Origin: Runella sp. CRIBMP
Lineage (GTDB): Bacteria; Bacteroidota; Bacteroidia; Cytophagales; Spirosomataceae
NCBI RefSeq assembly: GCF_009905605.1
Contig: NZ_JAAAKZ010000001.1
Span: 682,001-746,000 of the forward strand
DNA length: 64,000 nt
Direction of reading: 5' to 3'
Shown here: one piece after another, positions 42,942 through 50,374 of the stretch
Layout of the letters: each line of letters opens with the position of its first letter
How positions within the stretch are numbered: position 1 is the stretch's first letter
Program-made: the position numbers and the translations under genes
The notes under the pieces: generated by a model
Told to the model about the DNA's origin: nothing
The model's input: the letters and a program-made list of their open reading frames with translations, nothing else
The model's database searches: none

Positions 42942-44381
42942 ATGAAAAATAACCTTTTAAAATTCCTTGCGTTTGTGGTGGCAGCAGTTGCAATCAGCGC
43001 CTGCGATTTAACCGAAAAGCCCTACTCGTTTGTATCGCCTGACCAATTTTTTACGTCGGCCTCTGATGCCGAAGCCGCTCTTACGGCAGCTTATACGCCC
43101 GTAACCAACCTTTATAGCCGCGTAGGTACGCAATTGCCCGATTACTCCGCCGACCAGTGTTTTCCGCGGGCAGTGGTAGGTCGTGACCAACTAACGGTTT
43201 TTTCGTATGATGCTACCATGGACTTAATCGGTCAGTATTGGCAGCATTGTTATCAGGGTATTGACCGGGCCAACCAAGTGCTGGAAAACGTCCCCCGCGT
43301 GGCGATGGACGAAACTCGCAAAAAGCAAATTTTGGCCGAAGCTTATTTTTTAAGGGGCCTGTATTATTTTCATTTGGCAAAAACCTTTGGCGATGTGCCC
43401 ATTAAGCAAGAAAGTACCAAAAACATTGCTGGCACCGAGACCGCAAAAAGCCCTGTGGCGGATGTTTATGCTTTTTTGATAAAAGACTTAGAAACTGCCG
43501 TCAAAGATTTACCGCCAACGCCCAAAGACAGAGGTCGCGCGGCCTATGGGGCAGCGATTGGATTATTAGCAAAAGCCCAATTGTACGCGGGCGATTACGC
43601 CAAAGCAGCTCAAAATGCTCAGGCACTTATTCAGTCAAACAGATACAGCCTAATGCCTAACGTTTTGGATTTGTACAATCCATTAAGGGAAGATGCGGCT
43701 CGGGTAGAAGTGATTTTTGCGGCTGAGTTTTCGAGCCTTTCGGGGCTGAATGGCTACGATTTGTTAGGATTTTATGCGCCCGCCAACTCGCCTCCAGTTT
43801 TTTCCAAAACCGCTTTTGGCTCGGCTTTTGGGTATCATTCTTTCTATCGTTCCTTTAGTAATTTAGACAAACGCAAAGCATTGCTTGATACGGCGTATGT
43901 CAATGCCCAAGGCCGACTCATTGGTCAGGCCGATGTTACCCTAAGAGACCGAATCATTGTGAAGAAGTTTATGGACCCCAATTCTAACGGTGCTAACGGT
44001 GAAAACAATTTCCCGATTTTACGTTTGGCCGATGTGTATCTGATTGCCGCTGAGGCCGAAGCCCGCGCCACAAGCCCTACGGCAGCAGCTTATGCCGCCA
44101 TCAATACGGTACGCAAGCGGGCGGGCTTACCAGATTTGACGCTAGGCTTGAGTAAAGATGCGTTTATTGAGGCGGTTTTGCAGGAACGCTCGTGGGAATT
44201 ATGTTACGAAGCCGACCGCTGGTATGACCTGACTCGTACGGGTAAGTTTAAAATGGTGGCCAATGTATTAAATTCTTACTATCCATCGCGCCCCGTGCAA
44301 GACAAACATCGTTATTTCCCGATTCCCAATATAGAAATTCTGACCAATTCTAAACTGGAACAAAACCCCGCTTGGAAGTAA
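42942..44381 (+). CDS. SusD/RagB-family glycan-binding lipoprotein (second locus)
   Basis: 479 residues, lipoprotein signal ending at Cys21 (AISAC then DLTEKP). SusD-family segments: DQFFTSASDAEAALTAAYTPV, AEAYFLRGLYYFHLAKTFGDVP, ADVYLIAAEAEARA and the C-terminal ERSWELCYEADRWYDLTRTG. Surface glycan capture with the SusC gene 21 bases upstream. Its stop codon overlaps the ATG of the flavinylation-motif gene by one base (TAATG), tying that gene to the transport pair. Confidence 0.95.
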   Translation: MKNNLLKFLAFVVAAVAISACDLTEKPYSFVSPDQFFTSASDAEAALTAAYTPVTNLYSRVGTQLPDYSADQCFPRAVVGRDQLTVFSYDATMDLIGQYWQHCYQGIDRANQVLENVPRVAMDETRKKQILAEAYFLRGLYYFHLAKTFGDVPIKQESTKNIAGTETAKSPVADVYAFLIKDLETAVKDLPPTPKDRGRAAYGAAIGLLAKAQLYAGDYAKAAQNAQALIQSNRYSLMPNVLDLYNPLREDAARVEVIFAAEFSSLSGLNGYDLLGFYAPANSPPVFSKTAFGSAFGYHSFYRSFSNLDKRKALLDTAYVNAQGRLIGQADVTLRDRIIVKKFMDPNSNGANGENNFPILRLADVYLIAAEAEARATSPTAAAYAAINTVRKRAGLPDLTLGLSKDAFIEAVLQERSWELCYEADRWYDLTRTGKFKMVANVLNSYYPSRPVQDKHRYFPIPNIEILTNSKLEQNPAWK

Positions 44382-45544
44382 TGGTGAAAGAAAAAAAACA
44401 CATAAGACAATCCTTTATATTCAGTGTGCTTTTTCGTGAAGGATACAGGAACGGGGTACTCTTATGTGTCTTTTTTCTGGTAATAAATACCGCTTTTGCT
44501 CAACTACCCGCCAAGACGAAGGAATATGTTGTTACGATTAATGACACTACCGAATACACCCTGCAATTGGCATTGGATGACGCTGGGCAGCCGCTATACT
44601 ACTTCAGCAACCTTTTTACGCCGGTGTGCCTGACGGGCGAATGCAAACCAGTGTATATTAACTTTTACTGGGATTTATTGGGGAATTATACCCGTTTCGA
44701 CTTTCCGAAAGGCGCGGTTTTGACCCGCATGGACCATAAACCGTTTAAGCCCGAAGATTACGAAAAGTTGCAGACTATTCTGGCCAATACGCACTCGCTA
44801 TTGAAAGAAGTTTCGATGGAAGACTTGGTCGGAAAAGGCACCGAAAATCTGGCCGATTCTGTGGATGCCAAAGCAGGAGCTACGCTTAAAACCGTAAAAA
44901 ATGAAGTAATCGACGGAGCAGTATATACTTGCTACACGCTCTGGCACATTGCCCACGGAAAGGTGGTAACGGAGATGCAGCGGATTACTGAATCTTTTAG
45001 AACTGACGCCTTGCTGCACCGATTTCTGACGGATAATAATCACCATTACCAATATTGGGCTATGGAACGGGTAATGAATGCGGAGGGTATTGTTGCTCCT
45101 GATTTTCAATCGGATATGCAGCAAGTTATTCGAGGAAAAAACATCTTCACTGCCCGCTTTGCTTTACAAAAAGTTAGTACAACATTTTTTTCTGATAACG
45201 CTCGGCAGCAATGGCTGTGGGAAACGTACCAATCAGCGGGGTATCCGTTGCAAATTGCCATTCTGAAAAAGATGGCCACGTTGCCGCTCACGAATTCAAT
45301 GACTGAACAGGCGGCCTGGCAAGTTGGCAAGGCGAATCAAGAACAAGGAGGTCTTTTGCTGAAAGCACTGGCAACCCAACCGAAACTGTCGGAACAAACG
45401 CTGCTGACCCTAGCCGATCAGCTAACCAATGAAAACTGTGCCGCTGAAGTTTGTCGGGTGTTGGAAGCACGCCAGCCCAAAAACCGAACCGTACAAAAGA
45501 AAATAGTAACGTTTAAACAAACACTCCACCCAAACGACAAATAA
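44381..45544 (+). CDS. exported unknown protein with a covalent-FMN attachment motif
   Basis: 387 residues from ATG 44381, with a signal peptide ending NTAFAQ (near residue 41). Residues 162-168 read DAKAGAT, matching the flavinylation consensus Dxx(s/t)gAT of FMN_bind/NqrC-type proteins (the s/t position is Ala here); Thr168 would be the FMN attachment site. It is followed by a GAVYTCYTLWHIAHG block. Upstream are CLTGEC (Cys83, Cys88) and a YWDLLGNYTRFDFP block. The C-terminal ~130 residues are helical and HEAT-like. I do not recognise a named family. Neighbours support the motif: an exported FAD oxidoreductase begins 1 base after its stop and ApbE, which attaches FMN to such threonines, is the gene after that. 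Inference: an electron-transfer flavoprotein of the periplasm. Confidence 0.75.
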   Translation: MVKEKKHIRQSFIFSVLFREGYRNGVLLCVFFLVINTAFAQLPAKTKEYVVTINDTTEYTLQLALDDAGQPLYYFSNLFTPVCLTGECKPVYINFYWDLLGNYTRFDFPKGAVLTRMDHKPFKPEDYEKLQTILANTHSLLKEVSMEDLVGKGTENLADSVDAKAGATLKTVKNEVIDGAVYTCYTLWHIAHGKVVTEMQRITESFRTDALLHRFLTDNNHHYQYWAMERVMNAEGIVAPDFQSDMQQVIRGKNIFTARFALQKVSTTFFSDNARQQWLWETYQSAGYPLQIAILKKMATLPLTNSMTEQAAWQVGKANQEQGGLLLKALATQPKLSEQTLLTLADQLTNENCAAEVCRVLEARQPKNRTVQKKIVTFKQTLHPNDK

Positions 45545-45545
45545 C

Positions 45546-47348
45546 ATGAAACCCCTGCTCCGAACGCTCCTTTTACTGTTTATATCGCTAAAACTATCGG
45601 CACAAGACCACGTTTTTCTGGAAACGGAGTCATTTACCGATAAAGGCGGCTGGGTCATCGACCAGCAATCGTTTGTGGTCATGGGCTCGTCGTACCTCAT
45701 GGCGCATGGCATGGGCCGTCCGGTGAAAGATGCTACCACGACCGTTCAGTTTCCTAAAAAAGGTAAATACCGGGTTTGGGTGCGCACCAAAGATTGGGCA
45801 CCGTTTCCCAAAGGTCCGGGCAAATTTCAGGTCGTACTGAACGGAAAACCGCTCAATCAAGTCTTTGGTGAAAGCGGCTCTGATGTGTGGAAATGGTATC
45901 CAGGTGGTGAAATAGAGGTGCAAAATGAGCAAATGAGCGTAGCATTACACGATTTAACGGGCTTTAACGGTCGTTGTGACGCGATTCTGTTTACGAATTC
46001 ACTAACTTTTATTCCGCCCGACAAACTTGACGCCATGACGGCTTTTCGCAAGCAGCAACTGAAGCTGACCGATGCGCCCACCGAAGCCAGTAATTTTGAT
46101 TTAGTGGTTGTAGGCGGCGGTATTGCTGGAACCTGTGCGGCCATTTCAGCTTCTCGCATGGGCTTAAAAGTAGCTTTGATTCAGGACCGTCCAGTATTGG
46201 GAGGAAACAATAGTTCAGAAATTCGGGTGCATTTGATGGGCGATGTTGACAAAAATCATTACCCAAAACTCGGCCGAATTGTGCGTGAAATGGACAACGG
46301 CGACCCTGGCAACGGAAACCCCGATGCCAAAGAATACGGTGACGCCCGCAAAACGGCCATTGTGAAAGGGGAACGAAATATCTCGTTGTTTTTGAATACC
46401 CACGTGTATAAAGTGGAAAAAAGCGGGGACAAAATCGTAGCCGTGGTGGGCCGCGACATTGCGACTAATAAAGAAACACGCTTTACAGGTACGTTCTTTT
46501 CTGACTGCACTGGCGACGGCACCATCGGCGAATTGGCTGGGGCGGAATTCAGAATGGGCCGCGAAAGCAAAGCCGAAACGGGCGAATCGTTGGCCGCTGA
46601 TAAAGCCGATAATTTTACGCTGGGCACGTCCAACCTTTGGGCTTCGCTTGAACGCGACACCGTGTCGTCGTTTCCCGAAACCCCTTGGGCGATACAGTTT
46701 TCCGACGAATATCACATCGACGAAGCCAAAGCCGACTGGCAATGGGAAACGGGTTTCGGTAATTTTAACACCATTACTGATGCCGAAAAAATACGCGACC
46801 ACAACTTAAGAGCCATTTTTGGAAACTGGTCGTACTTAAAAAAGAATAAACCTGCCAAATACGCCAAACGCGAACTGGCATGGGTGGCCTACATCGGCGG
46901 CAAACGCGAATCACGCCGGTTGATGGGCGACCACGTACTGAACCAAATGGACATTCAAGAAGGCAAGCAATACCCCGACGGCACCGTGACCGCCACTTGG
47001 ACCATCGACCTGCATTTTCCAGACGAGCGCAACAAAAAATACTTTGAAGGGCAGGAGTTCTTTGCGGGTACAAAGCATATTAAAGTAGCTCCTTACACCA
47101 TTCCGTACCGTTGTCTGTATTCCAAAAACATCAGCAACCTCTTCATGGCTGGGCGCAATATCAGCACCACGCACGTTGCCTTTGGCAGTACACGGGTGAT
47201 GCGTACCTGTGGCATGATGGGTGAAGTGGTGGGCTTTGCCGCTTACCTAACCAAAAAATACAACACCTCGCCCCGGGGAGTATATCAGGAATACTTGCCT
47301 GAATTGATGGCGATTATTAAGGACGAAACGCCGCCAGGCAAACCCTAA
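45546..47348 (+). CDS. exported FAD-dependent oxidoreductase (FAD_oxidored family) with N-terminal carbohydrate-binding-like domain
   Basis: 600 residues, signal peptide LLRTLLLLFISLKLSAQ. Residues ~22-155 form a beta-sandwich-like domain (HVFLETESF, GKYRVWVRTKDW, LHDLTGFNGRCDAILFTN) reminiscent of CBM6/35 galactose-binding modules. From ~164 the FAD-binding Rossmann motif VVVGGGIAGTCAAI appears, then RPVLGGNNSSEIRVHLMG, SDCTGDGTIGELAGAEFRMG, GGKRESRRLMGDH and the C-terminal FAD contact IPYRCLYSKNISNLFMAGRNIS. Related in sequence to the protein at 57687. It starts 1 base after the FMN-motif gene and ApbE follows 42 bases on. Likely oxidizes or reduces a sugar group in the periplasm, passing electrons via the FMN protein; the reaction is unproven. 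Confidence 0.85.
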   Translation: MKPLLRTLLLLFISLKLSAQDHVFLETESFTDKGGWVIDQQSFVVMGSSYLMAHGMGRPVKDATTTVQFPKKGKYRVWVRTKDWAPFPKGPGKFQVVLNGKPLNQVFGESGSDVWKWYPGGEIEVQNEQMSVALHDLTGFNGRCDAILFTNSLTFIPPDKLDAMTAFRKQQLKLTDAPTEASNFDLVVVGGGIAGTCAAISASRMGLKVALIQDRPVLGGNNSSEIRVHLMGDVDKNHYPKLGRIVREMDNGDPGNGNPDAKEYGDARKTAIVKGERNISLFLNTHVYKVEKSGDKIVAVVGRDIATNKETRFTGTFFSDCTGDGTIGELAGAEFRMGRESKAETGESLAADKADNFTLGTSNLWASLERDTVSSFPETPWAIQFSDEYHIDEAKADWQWETGFGNFNTITDAEKIRDHNLRAIFGNWSYLKKNKPAKYAKRELAWVAYIGGKRESRRLMGDHVLNQMDIQEGKQYPDGTVTATWTIDLHFPDERNKKYFEGQEFFAGTKHIKVAPYTIPYRCLYSKNISNLFMAGRNISTTHVAFGSTRVMRTCGMMGEVVGFAAYLTKKYNTSPRGVYQEYLPELMAIIKDETPPGKP

Positions 47349-47390
47349 AACCAAGACAACACTACGCTATTCAACGTTAACTTACCGCAC

Positions 47391-48380
47391 ATGAAACCGA
47401 TGTTCCTCCTTTTATTTGCCTTCATTCCTGCTTTCGGGCAGGGGCAGGTGGGCACGTCTTGGGGGGAGCCGATGGTGAGCCTGACAGGGGAAGCGCAGGC
47501 GACAACGTATCACATTAAATACTTCGACGGGCAAAAGCGTTCGTTTCAAAAAGAAATTGATTCGCTGTTGGCAGAGATTGACAAATCACTGTCGATTTAC
47601 CGATCCGACTCCGAGATTTCAGCGTTCAATCGGTCGATGAGTCATTGCTTCAAGTCACCGCATTTTTATGCCGTACTTAAAAAATCGGCGGAAGTGTTTC
47701 GTGCTACTAAAGGGGCGTTTGATCCGACCGTGTTGCCGTTGGTAGAAGCCTATGGGTTTGGGCCGACGGAAAAGCCGAAAGGAGCGTTGGTGAATGTTGA
47801 TTCTCTTTTGCAATATATTGGTTTTCAGTTTGTAATGTTTGATTCGGTTTCGGTGGTAAAACAAAAGGCAAACGTTCGTTTAGACCTTAATTCCATCGCG
47901 CAGGGTTACAGCGTTGACCAAGTGGCAGCCTTGTTGGAAGTACAAAATATTCATCATTATATGGTGGAAATTGGCGGAGAAGTTCGGACGAAAGGCCAGA
48001 AAAACAATGGGCAACCGTGGACTATCGGTATCGAAAATCCCCTGCATCCTGCCAAATTGCAAACAAAGTTGAATCTCAATAATCGAGCCATGACCACGGC
48101 GGGAAATTACCGTAATCGGTACGAGGCCAACGGGCAGCTATTCAGTCACATCATTAATCCCAAAACGGGTGCAATGGAGCAAAGTGCTATCCTCAGCGTC
48201 AGCGTTTTTGCCAATGATGCCATCACCGCTGATGGCTACGACACCGCTTTTTTTGTGATGGGATTGGCGGCGGTCAAAGAGTTTTTGGTTAACCGAAAAG
48301 ATATAGACGTTTATATTCTTTATACGGATGATGCCGGGCAGTTGAAAATATTCTCAACCGACGGTTTAAAGAATTTGTAA
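47391..48380 (+). CDS. apbE: FAD:protein FMN transferase (ApbE family)
   Basis: 329 residues, exported (signal peptide FLLLFAFIPAFGQ, no lipobox Cys). ApbE motifs in order: IDKSLSIYRSDSEISAFNRS, FDPTVLPLVEAYGFG, LDLNSIAQGYSVDQV, YMVEIGGEVRTKG, AMTTAGNYRNRY, FSHIINPKTG and the Mg-binding ITADGYDTAFFVMG. It transfers FMN from FAD to a threonine of target proteins outside the cytoplasm. The only protein in the window with a fitting target motif is the one at 44381-45544. Placement in the same operon as that target and an exported FAD enzyme indicates a dedicated maturation factor. Confidence 0.93.
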   Translation: MKPMFLLLFAFIPAFGQGQVGTSWGEPMVSLTGEAQATTYHIKYFDGQKRSFQKEIDSLLAEIDKSLSIYRSDSEISAFNRSMSHCFKSPHFYAVLKKSAEVFRATKGAFDPTVLPLVEAYGFGPTEKPKGALVNVDSLLQYIGFQFVMFDSVSVVKQKANVRLDLNSIAQGYSVDQVAALLEVQNIHHYMVEIGGEVRTKGQKNNGQPWTIGIENPLHPAKLQTKLNLNNRAMTTAGNYRNRYEANGQLFSHIINPKTGAMEQSAILSVSVFANDAITADGYDTAFFVMGLAAVKEFLVNRKDIDVYILYTDDAGQLKIFSTDGLKNL

Positions 48381-48421
48381 TAAATCAGCTGGTCAGGCTG
48401 GTTGTCCTAAACGATAATCTA

Positions 48422-50329
48422 ATGCGTGTATTTTTTGTTTTACTTACTTGCTGTATAACCACCTTCGCTCAACCTGAAAAACTGCCAGTATTGGTCAATC
48501 AGGCGGGCTATAATCTGGGCGAATCCAAACGTTTTGTGTGCGTTGGAGCGAAAGACGGGGCAAAATTTAAAATCATTAATATTGCAACCAATCAAGCAGT
48601 ATTTGAAGGGGAAATATTGAATCAAGAAGGTTGGTTTACGCGTTTCAATCCCGTGTCTAAAGATGAATTTCGAATTGAAGTAGACGGCGTCGGCACTTCC
48701 GTACCCTTTTGGATTGCGGATCATTTGCTGGAAAAGATAGCGTCGAAATTGGGCTATCAATTCTTTATTGATGTACGAGGCTCCGAAGACCCCATCAACG
48801 CCAATTTGCCCAAAGTCTACGGCGGCGGCCCTTCGCGGGATGGCGGTGCGTATGGGCTGGAAACTATTTTTGAATGTTTGCAATACGCGTCCAATCCTGC
48901 CCTTTATGACCGCTGGAAAACTGAATTTGGTGACAAAAACGTACCCGATTTGATAGAGCTTATCCTCTGGCATGCCGAATTTGCCTACGCTCACGTGGCC
49001 TACCAAGGTCCTGTCGGCACTCGCCACGGCTCATTGGGCTATGAAGGACAACCACGGATGCAGTACGATTATTGGAATTTGCTTGACCAACTTTCGGTGG
49101 TGTGTGCGGCTTATCATGATTTTTTGAAACCGTATTTACCCCGTGAAAAATACCTAAAATACCGCCAAGTGTGCAATGAAAAATGGATGGACTACGACCG
49201 CCATAAAGTGGTGCGCTACTGGACCTATAGCAACAAATGGGTGGATGCTGGTTTTCAGGAATTTAACGAAATGGGCAATGCCTACGGTCAGTCGGTGTTC
49301 AGCAATTTGTTCATGTATTTATGTGAAAAAAACGAACCTGACGGTAAGCCTGGGCAATACCTGAAATGGGCGCAAGAAAGCGCCGCGGACATTATCCAAC
49401 ACTGGGATTTTAACAACCCCCGCCACATGTGGTGGATTCGGAATGCTGAGCACATTACGCCGCAAGCATTGGCGTATTTTATGATGGTCGCGCCCGAACA
49501 TGCACCCAAAGGAACGAAAGAAAAACTGAGTGCTTGGGCTACGCACATGCACCAGAAGACCAATAATTTTTGGAAATACCGTGTCCACAGCGAAACCGAA
49601 TGGGCACATCCCAAAACCAAAGAATTGGGCGGAGCACCTGCGTTGGGCGGGTCGATGTTTGCCGTGGCCTATCTATTAAATGATACCCGACTGCGCGATT
49701 TGGGCTGGGCGCAGGTAGATTTTGTGTTTGGCGTCAATCCCGTGGGAGCACATTTGAGCAACAAAAGCAAAGAACGGCTCGACATCGGCGGCTATTGGGA
49801 AGGCGTAGAACATGGGTGGCCCGCTGCGCATCCCAACGGCTACGGAATGTTGGGCAAAGTGCGCGGCACGCTCGACGGTTCACCGTTGGATAAAGATTTT
49901 CAGAAAACAAAAACGGCAACGACTGGAGGCAACGAAAGCCTGGATCTGATCGGAAAAGATGCCTATGCTACCGAAGGCTGGTGTGTGTCAAACCGAGGCT
50001 GGCAGGCCACGCTGACGTTCTCCACGCTCGGCAGTCAGCAGGTGAAAATTTTGAATCGTGACGGAAAAGAAATTAAGCATGCCAAAGCAGGAGAAACGGT
50101 TGTCATTGAATTGAAAGCCGCCCTGAACATGGACTGGAATCTGGGTGAAAAAGGGCAAGTTTTGTTAACCGTCAATGGAAAATCTCCCAATACGATTGAA
50201 GTAAACGAAACAGGAGAAAATACGGGGGTTTTTCGGGCGTCGTATACCATTCCTGCGGCTTGCCGTTCGCTGCAAGTGTCGTACGGAACAATGGGATTTA
50301 CTAAAAAGGCAGATTTAGTTGTAAGGTAA
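48422..50329 (+). CDS. exported GH9-like glycoside hydrolase
   Basis: 635 residues, signal peptide RVFFVLLTCCITTFAQ. N-terminal immunoglobulin-like CelD_N domain opening with LPVLVNQAGYNLGESKRFV. The (alpha/alpha)6 catalytic-type domain follows (RDGGAYGLETIFECLQYA; WNLLDQLSVVCAAYHDF; FVFGVNPVGAHLS), then a beta-rich tail from about residue 520. The overall order is that of GH9, but the catalytic signatures of cellulases are not clearly conserved, so it is a divergent member and cellulase activity should not be assumed. It follows apbE by 41 bases on the same strand. Confidence 0.72.
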   Translation: MRVFFVLLTCCITTFAQPEKLPVLVNQAGYNLGESKRFVCVGAKDGAKFKIINIATNQAVFEGEILNQEGWFTRFNPVSKDEFRIEVDGVGTSVPFWIADHLLEKIASKLGYQFFIDVRGSEDPINANLPKVYGGGPSRDGGAYGLETIFECLQYASNPALYDRWKTEFGDKNVPDLIELILWHAEFAYAHVAYQGPVGTRHGSLGYEGQPRMQYDYWNLLDQLSVVCAAYHDFLKPYLPREKYLKYRQVCNEKWMDYDRHKVVRYWTYSNKWVDAGFQEFNEMGNAYGQSVFSNLFMYLCEKNEPDGKPGQYLKWAQESAADIIQHWDFNNPRHMWWIRNAEHITPQALAYFMMVAPEHAPKGTKEKLSAWATHMHQKTNNFWKYRVHSETEWAHPKTKELGGAPALGGSMFAVAYLLNDTRLRDLGWAQVDFVFGVNPVGAHLSNKSKERLDIGGYWEGVEHGWPAAHPNGYGMLGKVRGTLDGSPLDKDFQKTKTATTGGNESLDLIGKDAYATEGWCVSNRGWQATLTFSTLGSQQVKILNRDGKEIKHAKAGETVVIELKAALNMDWNLGEKGQVLLTVNGKSPNTIEVNETGENTGVFRASYTIPAACRSLQVSYGTMGFTKKADLVVR

Positions 50330-50374
50330 GTTCACTCTGTGCCAAACTCCGGGTGAAAAATGATTTGAGAAACA

